Shown one piece after another: positions 1 to 8,330 of a DNA stretch of 50,285 nucleotides. Origin of the DNA: an uncultured Collinsella sp. (GTDB lineage: Bacteria; Actinomycetota; Coriobacteriia; Coriobacteriales; Coriobacteriaceae); the NCBI GenBank assembly GCA_900544865.1, contig UQXA01000012.1:1-50285 (forward strand), given 5' to 3'. Positions within the stretch are counted from its first letter, which is position 1. Every line of letters begins with the position of its first letter. A program made the position numbers and the translations under genes. Below the pieces are notes generated by a model. That model made no database searches. It worked only from the letters and a program-made list of their open reading frames with translations, and was not told the DNA's origin.

Positions 1-331
1 CATCTTGAACACCTTTCGCTCTTAACTAGGTGTCCAATTCATCATACCCACTCCACCTAGTCGCTATTTAGGGCGTCCAAGATTTGGGGCGCAGTTCATT
101 CGTGCGGCGAGGGCTTCTTGCGTCCTGCGGAGTGTGCCTAAAAGTAAACTAATGGCGGGCCCTGCGATGTCCGGTCTTCGGCGGATTACTGGCTGGGGGA
201 ATTATTGGCGCGCTTCGCGCGTTTGGAAGGGGCTTCGTGCTGCGGAGTGCATTCAGAGGGAAACCCATCGGGTCCTTTCGTCCTCGGTTTACGGCGGATC
301 AGCCGCTGGGTGAGGGTGGTGCTTGGGGCGA

Positions 332-418
332 CGTGCAAAAAACGGAGTTTTCAGCAGCCAAAGATTGATGCATAAGGCCATAGCCGGCTTTTGCTGCCTT
401 TGTTGATGCTTTTGCACG
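332..418. repeat. Imperfect palindrome in leading intergenic region
   Basis: CGTGCAAAA (332-340) pairs with TTTTGCACG (410-418). Inside it, GCAGCCAAAG (354-363) pairs with CTTTTGCTGC (388-397) with one mismatch. The role is unknown; it resembles the other intergenic palindromes of this window in scale. Confidence 0.5.
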
Positions 419-540
419 ACGATTGGGCTTTGGCGATGTTCATATATAGCTGGTTTCTCGCCGCATGCTATCTAGATGGGGCGAGTCATGAGGACTATCT
501 ACCTTTTGAAAGACTTTTGACACCAAAATCTTATCCCGCG

Positions 541-566
541 ATGCTGAATACTCGCAAAAATGCACG
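541..566 (+). repeat. Copy of the ATGCTGAATACTC intergenic repeat
   Basis: This 26-base segment differs at one position from sequences at 13625-13656 (reverse) and 13792-13823 (forward). All three copies lie between genes. Weak further similarity seems to continue past the core. Confidence 0.6.
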
Positions 567-723
567 CTCCGGAGGGTACTACCCTGTTATGGCTAGAAAT
601 CCATGCGCCATTTTATGCAATTAATTAACGCATTTATGCAAAATGGCTTACGTGCGTACGTCTCGGGGTAGATGTTTGCCTCGGCGCTGCGTAAGTCATC
701 CTGTCTATAGTGTCTTTGACAGG

Positions 724-760
724 CGGCCACGGTCCCGTTTGGGATCGCGGCCGTTTTGTT
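724..760 (+). terminator. Rho-independent terminator-like hairpin
   Basis: The arms at 724-736 and 741-753 pair over 13 bases with one mismatch and one G-T pair, around a 4-base loop. TTTTGTT follows. No gene is visible upstream, so it either ends a transcript I cannot see or acts as an attenuator ahead of larA. Confidence 0.55.
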
Positions 761-879
761 GAGGGTCAAATATGAACGTTGTGTTAATGAGTCGGTGGAC
801 GGTGGTGTTTTTCGGTGAGCGGCGTATCCTTCCAACGGTTTATCTAGTGTGTCAGTTAAAAGGAAGAGGGCGCTCATCA

Positions 880-2157
880 TTGTTTGAATGTGAACTACCG
901 TTTGACCACAAGACGTTGCATCTAGAGCTCGAGGATAAGAACTTCGCGGGTGTGATGGAGGGTCATCAAAACGAGTTTAAGACCACGAAATCGCAGGAAG
1001 AGCTGGTAGAGGAGTCGCTTGCCAACCCTTATGCCTCGCCTTCACTCGAGGAGCTTTGTGCTGGCAAGAAGGATATTGTTATCATTAGCTCCGACCATAC
1101 GCGTCCCGTTCCCTCGCGTGTGACGATGCCTATTCTGCTGCATCACATTCATTCTGCTGCGCCCGAGGCTCGCGTGCGTATTTTGGTTGCTACGGGTATG
1201 CACCGTCCGTCGACGCACGAGGAGCTCGTCAACAAGTATGGCGAGGAGATCGTTGCCAACGAGGAAATCGTTATGCACGTCGCGACTGACGACAGCATGA
1301 TGAAAAAGGTCGGCACCCTGCCTTCTGGTGGCGAGTGCATCATCAACAAGATTGCCGCCGATTGCGATCTGCTGCTTGCCGAGGGCTTCATTGAGCCGCA
1401 CTTCTTTGCCGGTTTCTCTGGCAGCCGTAAGTCCGTCCTTCCCGGTATCGCCAGCTACAAGACCATCATGTACAACCACAACGGCCAGTTTGTGAACGAT
1501 TCCCACTCGCGTGCCGGCAATCTGTGCCACAACCACGTGAGCGAGGACATGTTCGCCGCTGCCGAGATGGCTCACCTTGCCTTTGTGCTTAACGTGGTGC
1601 TCAACGGCAAGCACGAGGTCATCGGCTCCTTTGCCGGCGACATCCACAAGGCGCACGAGGCTGGCTGCGAGTTCGTGAAGAGCCTTGCCGGCGTTGAGCC
1701 CGTCGAGTGCGAGATTGCCGTCACCACCAACGGCGGCTACCCGCTCGACCAGAACATCTACCAGGCCGTGAAGGGCATGTGCTCTGCCGAGGCCACGCTT
1801 CCCGAGGGTGGCGTGATCATCGATGTCGCCGGTTGTGCCGACGGTCACGGCGGCGAGGGCTTCTATCACAACATCGCCGACAACGATCCGGCAGAGTTTG
1901 AGCGCGCCTGCATCGACCGTCCTAAGGACGAGACCCTGCCCGACCAGTGGACGAGCCAGATTTTCGCCCGCATCCTGGCGCATCACCCTGTGATCATGGT
2001 CACCGACCTGTGCGATCACCAGATGATCAAGGATATGCACATGACGCCGGTCAACACCCTCGAGGAGGCGCTCAAGCTCGCCTTTGAGATGAAGGGTGCT
2101 GACGCCAAGGTGGCCGTCATTCCCGATGGCCTGGGTGTTGTCGTCGCGCAGCACTAG
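880..2157 (+). CDS. larA: Nickel-dependent lactate racemase LarA
   Basis: LarA interconverts L- and D-lactate in the cytoplasm using a nickel pincer nucleotide cofactor. The frame stays open upstream to an ATG at 772, but I choose the TTG at 880. It follows the binding site AGGAAGAGGG at 861-870 and gives 425 residues, against 424 for the Lactobacillus plantarum enzyme. With this start the catalytic residues take the same numbers as in that protein: His108 (in ATGMHRPST), His174 (in EPHFFAGFSG), Lys184 that carries the cofactor (in SRKSVLPG) and His200. SSDHTRPVP and TNGGYPLDQN are further family motifs. larD follows by 49 bases; larB and larC for cofactor synthesis lie downstream on the other strand. 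LarE is not in the window. The assignment is secure; substrates of LarA relatives other than lactate are the only real doubt. Confidence 0.93.
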   Translation: MFECELPFDHKTLHLELEDKNFAGVMEGHQNEFKTTKSQEELVEESLANPYASPSLEELCAGKKDIVIISSDHTRPVPSRVTMPILLHHIHSAAPEARVRILVATGMHRPSTHEELVNKYGEEIVANEEIVMHVATDDSMMKKVGTLPSGGECIINKIAADCDLLLAEGFIEPHFFAGFSGSRKSVLPGIASYKTIMYNHNGQFVNDSHSRAGNLCHNHVSEDMFAAAEMAHLAFVLNVVLNGKHEVIGSFAGDIHKAHEAGCEFVKSLAGVEPVECEIAVTTNGGYPLDQNIYQAVKGMCSAEATLPEGGVIIDVAGCADGHGGEGFYHNIADNDPAEFERACIDRPKDETLPDQWTSQIFARILAHHPVIMVTDLCDHQMIKDMHMTPVNTLEEALKLAFEMKGADAKVAVIPDGLGVVVAQH

Positions 2158-2206
2158 TGCGTGGCCTAAACGAATCGTTTTTAACCGACAAGAAAGATAA
2201 GGTTTT

Positions 2207-2938
2207 ATGCTTACCAAACTCCTCTGCGAATTCGGCGCAACTGCCCTCATGATCATCTTTGGCGTGGGCGTGCACTGCGATACCGTGCTCAAGGGCACCA
2301 AGTATCAGGGATCCGGCCACATGTTTGCCATCACCACTTGGTCTTTTGGCATCTCGGTCTGCCTGTTTGTCTTTGGCGGTGCCGTGTGCATGAACCCCGC
2401 CATGGTGCTTGCCCAGTGCATCGTAGGCCTGGTGCCGTGGAGCAGCTGCATCCCCTTCATGATTGCCGATATGCTCGGCGGCTTTGTGGGCGCCGTAATC
2501 GCTTGGCTTATGTATGCCGATGAGTTCAAGGCTTCCGATGGCGTCGTCGATCCCATTGCCCAGCGCAATATCTTCTCGACCAACCCCACCACCGAGGGTA
2601 CGAACTATGCCCGTAATTTCTTCTGCGAGGCTATCTGCACTTTTGTGTTCATCAGCGCCATCCTTGCTGCTGCTAACCGTGCTGGCGAGAACGTCCTGAT
2701 GCTCGCTATCTGCGTCGGCCTGATCGTTTGGGCCGTTGGCATGGGCATGGGCGGCATCACCGGCTTCGCCATGAACCAAGCCCGTGACCTTGGTCCTCGC
2801 ATGGCCTATCAGGTGCTGCCGATCAAGAACAAGGCTGACAACAACTGGAAGTACGGCCTGCTCGTTCCTGGCATCGCTCCGTTTGTCGGCGCTGCTCTGG
2901 CTGCGCTGTTTGTGCACGGTTTCTTGGGTATGTTCTAG
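2207..2938 (+). CDS. larD: LarD-like lactic acid channel, MIP/aquaglyceroporin family
   Basis: This 243-residue membrane protein belongs to the major intrinsic protein family (six helices plus two half-helices). The first signature is a normal NPA at residues 63-65. The second is Asn190-Gln191-Ala192 followed by RDLGPR, so the usual proline is glutamine while the filter arginine is kept. In Lactobacillus plantarum the family member LarD carries lactic acid and sits in the lar operon. Its position 49 bases after larA supports the same role, though glycerol or water transport cannot be excluded from sequence. The ATG follows a weak binding site (AGATAAGG). A very strong stem-loop closes the transcript. 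Confidence 0.82.
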   Translation: MLTKLLCEFGATALMIIFGVGVHCDTVLKGTKYQGSGHMFAITTWSFGISVCLFVFGGAVCMNPAMVLAQCIVGLVPWSSCIPFMIADMLGGFVGAVIAWLMYADEFKASDGVVDPIAQRNIFSTNPTTEGTNYARNFFCEAICTFVFISAILAAANRAGENVLMLAICVGLIVWAVGMGMGGITGFAMNQARDLGPRMAYQVLPIKNKADNNWKYGLLVPGIAPFVGAALAALFVHGFLGMF

Positions 2939-2964
2939 TCCAAGGCTACATAGTTGTCCGCTGG

Positions 2965-3079
2965 CCGCATGGGGTAACTTCCCAGCGCGTCCTCGGACAT
3001 GCAAAAAGGCTCGCTGCGCACTTCGTGCGGCGAGCCTTTTTGCGTCCTGCGGAGTGCGCTGGGAAGTTACCCCATGCGG
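2965..3079. terminator. Very large nested stem-loop, bidirectional terminator
   Basis: Outer arms at 2965-2988 and 3056-3079 are perfectly complementary over 24 bases. Inner arms at 3001-3014 and 3030-3043 are perfect over 14 bases and carry runs of A on one side and T on the other, so both strands give a terminator-like stem. It lies between the converging larD and tetR genes, consistent with terminating both. The outer stem is far longer than a terminator needs. Confidence 0.8.
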
Positions 3080-3239
3080 ACGGCTGCGGGGTCTTTGCTG
3101 CGCTCGAGCAAGCAACCCAACATATATATCTGAATTTGGATGGGAGGGGCTTGTTGCTGGTGGGGCGTTGAGGCGCGAGTGACACTTTGGGGTGCGCGGA
3201 GCCCTGGGTTGGGTCGATGATTTGGGATGAGCTTCTTAC

Positions 3240-3779
3240 TTAGGTGAAGAGGGGCTTTATGGCTGAGAGGTAGTCTTTGGCTACGTCGGCTTTATCTGCT
3301 TGGAAATTGTGCCAGGCCCACCATTGGACCATTCCTACAAAGCTTGAGGCTATGTGGTGTAGTAGGAAGCTTCGGTCCATGGTGCCGGCGGGGCCTGAGG
3401 GGTCGACGGGCACGGTTTCGGCTGCTCGTGACATGATGGTCTTGCGTAAGCAGTCGGCGAAGACGCGTGAGCCGGCGCCGGCTACCAGTGCCCGTACACC
3501 CTGCCGACGATTCCAGAGGTTGTTGAGGATATGCTCGACCTGTACGAGCGGGTCGTCGAGGGGTGTACCGTCATCGTCGAGGGCATGGGTGCAGATATCG
3601 CGCACGAGTTCAGCGAGCAGGTCATCTTTGCTTTTGAAGAGGCCGTAGAACGTGGCCCGACCTACGTGGGCGCGAGCGATGATGTCGCCGACGGTGATCT
3701 TGCCGTAATCTTCCTCGCACAGGAGCTCGGAGAACGCCGCAACGATGGCGGCACGGCTTTTTGCCTTGCGGGCATCCAT
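3240..3779 (-). CDS. TetR-family transcriptional regulator
   Basis: This 179-residue protein has an N-terminal TetR-type DNA-binding domain. Residues about 1-50 contain KITVGDIIARAHVGRATFYGLFKSKDDLL, the usual helix-turn-helix and following helix, and a divergent ligand domain with a Trp-rich segment (VQWWAWHNF) follows. The frame extends further upstream, but that part is the arginine-rich shadow of larC. The ATG at 3779 lies only 2 bases past the larC stop, which marks larB-larC-tetR as one transcript. I infer that it controls the lar genes. A candidate target is the inverted repeat at 5522-5555, upstream of larB. The ligand is unknown. Confidence 0.8.
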   Translation of the reverse strand: MDARKAKSRAAIVAAFSELLCEEDYGKITVGDIIARAHVGRATFYGLFKSKDDLLAELVRDICTHALDDDGTPLDDPLVQVEHILNNLWNRRQGVRALVAGAGSRVFADCLRKTIMSRAAETVPVDPSGPAGTMDRSFLLHHIASSFVGMVQWWAWHNFQADKADVAKDYLSAIKPLFT

Positions 3780-3781
3780 GG

Positions 3782-4684
3782 CTATGCGTCCGCGTGAACG
3801 AGCAGGCAGCGGAGCGTGCCGGAGCAACCCTCGTAGGGGCGTTTGCCGGCGCCGTAGCCGACGGCTTCGATGCGGTAGCGGGCCGGCAGGTGCTCGGATG
3901 TGCGCAGCGCGGTGACGATGGCGGCGCCCGTGGGCGTCACGAGCTCGCCGGCGACCGGCGCGGGCGTGAGGGCGATATTGCCTGCCTGGCACAGGTTGAC
4001 GACAGCGGGCACCGGGATGGGCATAAGGCCGTGGGCACAGTGGATGGTACCGTGGCCCTCGGAGAGCGACTCGACCACGATGTCCTCGATGCCCAGGTCA
4101 TCGAGACAGATGGCGACCGAGCAGACGTCGACGATGGAATCGACGGCGCCTACCTCGTGGAACATGACGGTCTCGGGCGTTTTGCCGTGGGCCTTGGCCT
4201 CGGCGGCGGCGAGCGCGGCAAAGATGGCGAGCGCGCGACGCTTGGCGCCATCGCTTAGCTGCGAGCCATCGATGATGGCGGTGACGTCCGCCAAAGAACG
4301 GTGGTGATGGTGATGGGCGCGATGGTGGCCCTCGTGGTCGTGGTCACGCGCGTGCCCATGGCGGTGCTCGTGCTCACCATGGGCATGATGGTGGTGCTCA
4401 TGCTCATGTGTGTGCTCGGCAGCTGCTTCGTTGCCGTAGAGCCAGGCCATATCGTGATCATGGTTCTCGAGCTCCTCTGCCAGCTGAACGTCAAAGTCGC
4501 AGGCGTCGATGCCATGCTTGTTTACGCGTGTAACGGCAATCTCAAAGCCGCCGACCGGAAGCGTGGCGAGCTGCTCGCGCAGATGCCTCTCGCTGGCGCC
4601 CAGGTCGAGCAGGGCCGCGACGGTCATGTCGCCGCTGATGCCCGAGGTGCCGTCGATGACAAGCGTGTGCTGATGGTTGGACAT
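3782..4684 (-). CDS. larC: Nickel insertion protein LarC, N-terminal part only
   Basis: LarC inserts nickel into the lactate racemase cofactor (CTP-dependent cyclometallase). The 300-residue product begins with IDGTSGISGDM and carries a histidine-rich segment at residues 91-128 with 21 histidines, a likely nickel store or binding region. The conserved TVMFHEVGAVDSIVDV, GHGTIHCAHGLMPIPVPA and ELVTPTGAAI follow. It ends just after GAGKRPYEGCSGTLRCLLV, corresponding to LarC1. The C-terminal half (LarC2), which holds the CTP site in the known structure and in lactobacilli is made by ribosomal frameshifting, is absent. tetR starts 2 bases later and no frame nearby encodes it. The start has an AAGGAG binding site. 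Either LarC2 is encoded elsewhere or this version is truncated. Confidence 0.85.
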   Translation of the reverse strand: MSNHQHTLVIDGTSGISGDMTVAALLDLGASERHLREQLATLPVGGFEIAVTRVNKHGIDACDFDVQLAEELENHDHDMAWLYGNEAAAEHTHEHEHHHHAHGEHEHRHGHARDHDHEGHHRAHHHHHRSLADVTAIIDGSQLSDGAKRRALAIFAALAAAEAKAHGKTPETVMFHEVGAVDSIVDVCSVAICLDDLGIEDIVVESLSEGHGTIHCAHGLMPIPVPAVVNLCQAGNIALTPAPVAGELVTPTGAAIVTALRTSEHLPARYRIEAVGYGAGKRPYEGCSGTLRCLLVHADA

Positions 4685-4694
4685 GAAATGCTCC

Positions 4695-5477
4695 TTAGCG
4701 GGCGCAGGACGTGCCGGCGCTCAGATGATTGATAAGATTTGCCTGGTAGGCGGCGCCGAAGCCGTTGTCGATGTTGACGACCGAAACGCCGCTGGCGCAG
4801 GAGTTGAGCATGGCGAGCAGTGCGGCCACGCCGCCAAAGTTCGCGCCATAGCCCACGCTGGTGGGGACGGCGATGACCGGACAGCTCACAAGGCCTCCGA
4901 TGACGCTCGCCAACGCGCCCTCCATGCCGGCGATGGCGATGACCACCTGCGCCTGGGCAAGTTCCTCAGCATGAGCGAGCAGGCGGTGCAGGCCGGCGAC
5001 ACCCACGTCGTAGAGGCGATCGACCTCGTTGCCGTAGAACTCGGCCGTCAGTGCCGCCTCTTCGGCGACGGGCAGGTCGCTCGTGCCGGCGCAGGCGACG
5101 ACGATGTGTCCGTTGCCGGTGGGGGAGGGCTTGCCACCCACCAGGGCGAGCTGGGCGTCCGGGATATATCCCAGGTCGATGTCGTTGCCAAGAAGCTCCG
5201 TGGTGCGTGCGGCTTTTTCGGCATCCAAGCGTGTGACTAGGATGCGCTCCTGGCCGGCATCGCGCAGCGCTTCGATAATGGCGGCAATCTGCTCGGCGGT
5301 TTTACCGGCACCGTAGACAACCTCGCCGGCTCCCTGGCGCACTCCGCGCGAAAGATCGAGCTGCGTAAAGCCCAAATCGGCGGTCGGAGCCGTCTGGATG
5401 CGCGTGAGGGCGTCGGCAGGGGTGACTGATCCGCCGGCAACGTCGCTCAGCAGCTGCTCAAGATCTCGCTTATCCAT
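4695..5477 (-). CDS. larB: Nickel pincer cofactor biosynthesis protein LarB
   Basis: LarB carboxylates and hydrolyses nicotinic acid adenine dinucleotide, the first step of nickel pincer cofactor synthesis. The 260-residue protein has the C-terminal fold shared with AIR carboxylase (PurE). Visible signatures are ERILVTRLDAEKA, HIVVACAGTSDLPVAEEA, DVGVAGLHR, AIAGMEGALASVIGGLV and VPTSVGYGANFGGVAALLAMLNSCA. I use the ATG at 5477 (MDKRDLEQLL) rather than the upstream start at 5510, because GAAGGGAA precedes it at good spacing and the family starts here. larC follows 10 bases after the stop. An inverted repeat at 5522-5555 lies just upstream. Confidence 0.9.
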   Translation of the reverse strand: MDKRDLEQLLSDVAGGSVTPADALTRIQTAPTADLGFTQLDLSRGVRQGAGEVVYGAGKTAEQIAAIIEALRDAGQERILVTRLDAEKAARTTELLGNDIDLGYIPDAQLALVGGKPSPTGNGHIVVACAGTSDLPVAEEAALTAEFYGNEVDRLYDVGVAGLHRLLAHAEELAQAQVVIAIAGMEGALASVIGGLVSCPVIAVPTSVGYGANFGGVAALLAMLNSCASGVSVVNIDNGFGAAYQANLINHLSAGTSCAR

Positions 5478-5521
5478 ATATGTTCCCTTCGACGGCGCAA
5501 AGTCTAGCACTCAAAGGGTAT

Positions 5522-5555
5522 GTTTTCGAACACTAAGACAAAATTGTTCGGAAAC
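5522..5555. promoter_or_regulatory. Candidate operator upstream of larB
   Basis: GTTTTCGAACA (5522-5532) and TGTTCGGAAAC (5545-5555) form an inverted repeat with 11-base arms, one mismatch and a 12-base spacer. It lies 45-78 bases upstream of the larB start. The size suits a TetR-type dimer, and the last gene of this transcript encodes one. That it is the actual target is inference. Confidence 0.55.
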
Positions 5556-5591
5556 TATAGGACGGACTGATTCAATTGTTAGACGGATCGG

Positions 5592-6227
5592 CTAGTCGCG
5601 CAGGATGATGTCCATGGCGAGCATCAGGTTGCGCTCGTCGATGGCAAACGGGGCGGCTTCGCGCGTCTTGGGCTTGGCGCAAAACGCGATGCCCGTGCCC
5701 GCGGCCTGGATCATGGGGATGTCGTTTGCCCCGTCGCCAATAGCGACCGTGTGGGCCATGTCGACGCCGCACTCAACTGCCCAGTCCAGCAGCTGGATGA
5801 GTTTGGACTCTTTGGTCACAATGTCTGCCGCCAGCTTACCCGTGAGCTTGCCGTCGACGACTTCCAGGCGGTTGGCCAGGCAAAAATCGATACCCGCGGC
5901 AGCTACGATCTTGTCAGCGACCTCGTGGAAGCCGCCGCTCACCACGCCGACCTTCCAGCCCTTGCTGTGTGCCGAGCGCACAAGTTCCAGCGCGCCGGGG
6001 GTAAATGTCACGCGCTCAAAGGTGCGCTCGAATACGCTCTCGTCCAGGTCGGCGAGCAGCCCCACGCGCTCCTCGAGCGCCTGCTTAAAGTCGAGCTCGC
6101 CGCGCATGGCGCGTTCGGTGATCTGTGCAACTTGCTCGCCCACGCCGGCCTCCTCGCCCAACAGGTCGATGACTTCCTGGTTGATGAGCGTGGAGTCGAT
6201 ATCCATAACGATGAGGCGTGCAGTCAT
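5592..6227 (-). CDS. serB: Phosphoserine phosphatase SerB
   Basis: SerB removes the phosphate from O-phospho-L-serine, the last step of serine synthesis. The 211-residue HAD-superfamily protein starts MTARLIVMDIDSTLI, whose DxDST motif holds the phosphorylated nucleophile Asp. Later motifs are VGVVSGGF (conserved Ser-Gly-Gly), the lysine in VTKESK, and AIGDGANDIPMI (magnesium-binding Asp pair). It lacks the N-terminal ACT-like domain found in some SerB proteins. I chose the ATG at 6227, which follows GGAAAGG, over the upstream start at 6272, whose extra residues are not family-like. It stands alone on the minus strand, diverging from aspS. Confidence 0.9.
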   Translation of the reverse strand: MTARLIVMDIDSTLINQEVIDLLGEEAGVGEQVAQITERAMRGELDFKQALEERVGLLADLDESVFERTFERVTFTPGALELVRSAHSKGWKVGVVSGGFHEVADKIVAAAGIDFCLANRLEVVDGKLTGKLAADIVTKESKLIQLLDWAVECGVDMAHTVAIGDGANDIPMIQAAGTGIAFCAKPKTREAAPFAIDERNLMLAMDIILRD

Positions 6228-6483
6228 GGCGGGCCTTTCCGAGTGCAGTTGTATTGGGGCACATTGTCGCACGTGACGAGCGCGGGCGGGTGCCGCGGTG
6301 CGTCAATTGTTTCGTCTCCGTCAAGTCTTTGGGCAGGAGCCACTTTTTCGCGGCGCATCGGCACAGGTGCGATAAGATAGAACGCCATGTCTGGCTGCGC
6401 GGTTTACGCAGGCTGGGCAAATCTGTACGACGCCGCCCGGAACGACACGGGGCGGCACAGATCCATAAAGGAGGATCACTGGT

Positions 6484-8271
6484 ATGAGCCAGACCCGTCC
6501 CATCGACGAGCATTCCATGCACACCCGCACCTGCGGCGAGCTTCGCCGTGAGAACGTGGGCGAAGAGGTCACCCTCACCGGTTGGGTGAGCCGTCGCCGC
6601 GACCACGGCGGTCTTATCTTCTGCGATCTTCGCGACCGCGAGGGCATCACGCAGCTCACCTTCGACCCCGAGCACTCCGACGGCGACGCCTTTAAGATCG
6701 CCGAGACCATGCGTCCCGAGTGGCCCATCAAGATCCACGGCGTCGTGCGCTCCCGTGGCGAGGAGACCACCAACACCAAGCTCGCGACCGGCGAGATCGA
6801 GGTCCTGACCGACCACGCCGAGGTGCTCAACACGTCCGTCACCCCGCCGTTCCAGATCGAGGACGGCATCGAGACCAGCGAGGACACCCGCCTGCGCTAT
6901 CGCTATCTGGACCTCCGCCGTCCCGAGATGATGGCCAACCTCAAGCTGCGCTCCGACTTTACCTTCGCCATTCGCGAGGCGCTGCACAACCGTGAGTTCA
7001 TGGAGGTCGAGACGCCCTCCCTGTTTAAGTCCACGCCCGAGGGCGCCCGCGACTTCATCGTTCCCAGCCGTATTCAGCCGGGTAACTTCTACGCCCTGCC
7101 GCAGTCCCCGCAGCTCTTGAAGCAGCTGCTCATGGTCGGTGGCGTCGAGCGCTACTACCAGGTTGCCAAGTGCTTCCGCGACGAGGACTTGCGTGCCGAC
7201 CGTCAGCCCGAGTTCACCCAGGTCGATATCGAGATGTCCTTCGTGGACCAGAACGACGTTATGAGCGCGCTCGAAGAAGTCCTGTCCGATGCCTTCGGTC
7301 GCATGGGTGTCGAGATGCCCACGCCGCTGCGTCGCATGGACTACTGGGAGGCCATGGACACCTATGGCTCCGACAAGCCCGATACCCGCTATGGCATGCA
7401 CCTGGTCGACCTGACCGACATCTTTGCCAACTCCAAGTTCAAGGTCTTTGCGACCGCCGCAAACGAGGAAGGCTCTGTCGTCAAGGCCATCAACGCCAAG
7501 GGCGCCGGTGCCTGGGCACGTGCCAAGATCGATAAGCTCGCCGGCGTGGCCTCCACGTTTGGCGCCAAGGGCCTGGCCTGGATCGCCTTCCGCGAGGACG
7601 GCTCCATCAACAGCCCCATCGTCAAGTTCTTCTCGGACGAGGAGATGGCGGCTCTGCGTGAGCGCATGGACGTCGAGCCCGGCGACCTTGTGATGTTCGC
7701 CGCCGGTCCGCGCCTGCTCTCTGACGAGATCCTGGGCGGCATGCGCTCCCACATGGCCAACGCGCTCGAGATCAAGCGCGAGGGTCACGATTTCCTGTGG
7801 GTCGTCAACTTCCCGCTGTTCCACTGGGACGAGGACCGCAAGGCCTATGCAGCCGAGCACCAGCCGTTCACCCTGCCGACCGAGACCGACATCGCCAAGA
7901 TCGAGGCCGATCCCCTGGCAGCCGGTTCGTGCACCTACGACTTTGTCATGGACGGCTTTGAGGCCGGCGGTGGCGGTATGCGTATCCACAACGCCGAGAT
8001 GCAGATGTCCATGCTCAAGCTCCTGGGCTTTACCGAGGAGCGCGCCGAGTCTCAGTTCGGCTTCCTCATGGAGGCCCTCAAGTTTGGTGCGCCCCCGATG
8101 GGCGGTTTTGCTCTGGGCCTGGACCGCGTGTGCATGCTGCTCACCGGTTCCGACTCCATCCGCGACGTCATGGCGTTCCCCAAGACGGCCAGCGGCTCCG
8201 ACCTTATGTCGGGCGCCCCGAGTGCCGTTAGCGGCGCCCAGCTCAAGGACGTCAGCCTGCGCCTGATGTAG
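6484..8271 (+). CDS. aspS: Aspartyl-tRNA synthetase AspS
   Basis: AspS charges tRNA-Asp (in some species also tRNA-Asn) with aspartate. The 595-residue class II synthetase has an N-terminal OB-fold anticodon-binding domain (about residues 15-110: CGELRRENVGEEVTLTGWV...). It then has a catalytic core with motif 2 (CFRDEDLRADRQPEFTQVDIEMSF), the bacterial-type insertion domain (about 290-420) and motif 3 (GGFALGLDRVCMLLTGSDSIRDVMAFPK). An almost ideal binding site (AAAGGAGGATCAC) precedes the ATG. A clean terminator follows at 8296-8330. Nothing suggests a defect. The nearby hisS seen in many genomes is not here. Confidence 0.97.
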   Translation: MSQTRPIDEHSMHTRTCGELRRENVGEEVTLTGWVSRRRDHGGLIFCDLRDREGITQLTFDPEHSDGDAFKIAETMRPEWPIKIHGVVRSRGEETTNTKLATGEIEVLTDHAEVLNTSVTPPFQIEDGIETSEDTRLRYRYLDLRRPEMMANLKLRSDFTFAIREALHNREFMEVETPSLFKSTPEGARDFIVPSRIQPGNFYALPQSPQLLKQLLMVGGVERYYQVAKCFRDEDLRADRQPEFTQVDIEMSFVDQNDVMSALEEVLSDAFGRMGVEMPTPLRRMDYWEAMDTYGSDKPDTRYGMHLVDLTDIFANSKFKVFATAANEEGSVVKAINAKGAGAWARAKIDKLAGVASTFGAKGLAWIAFREDGSINSPIVKFFSDEEMAALRERMDVEPGDLVMFAAGPRLLSDEILGGMRSHMANALEIKREGHDFLWVVNFPLFHWDEDRKAYAAEHQPFTLPTETDIAKIEADPLAAGSCTYDFVMDGFEAGGGGMRIHNAEMQMSMLKLLGFTEERAESQFGFLMEALKFGAPPMGGFALGLDRVCMLLTGSDSIRDVMAFPKTASGSDLMSGAPSAVSGAQLKDVSLRLM

Positions 8272-8295
8272 GCGAGCGACTACATATTGCTTGCA

Positions 8296-8330
8296 ACGAG
8301 GGAAGGACGTGTGTCTTCCCTCGTTTTTTA
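8296..8330 (+). terminator. Rho-independent terminator of aspS
   Basis: ACGAGGGAAG (8296-8305) pairs perfectly with CTTCCCTCGT (8315-8324), followed by a run of six T. Confidence 0.9.

Larger units (their letters stand above)
1..879. other. Intergenic region, no convincing gene
   Basis: No reading frame here has a good ribosome binding site together with a recognisable product. A 77-codon frame at 391-624 partly runs through a repeated intergenic element and is probably chance. The stretch holds an imperfect palindrome (332-418), a copy of a repeated 26-base element (541-566) and a terminator-like hairpin (724-760). Bases 102-137 resemble part of the large stem at 2965-3079. A short inverted repeat, ACTAGGTG and CACCTAGT, lies at about 25-61. 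No clear promoter for larA could be fixed. Confidence 0.6.

Noticed and set aside
391..624. 77-codon frame on + in the leading intergenic region
   Set aside because: No clear binding site, no recognisable product, and it runs through a repeated intergenic element.
3780..3992. N-terminal extension of the TetR gene as a possible LarC2
   Set aside because: The translation is arginine-rich shadow of larC with no similarity to LarC2.
6228..6483. Possible T-box leader before aspS
   Set aside because: No T-box sequence block and no specifier stem could be recognised; only a weak -10-like TAAGAT.
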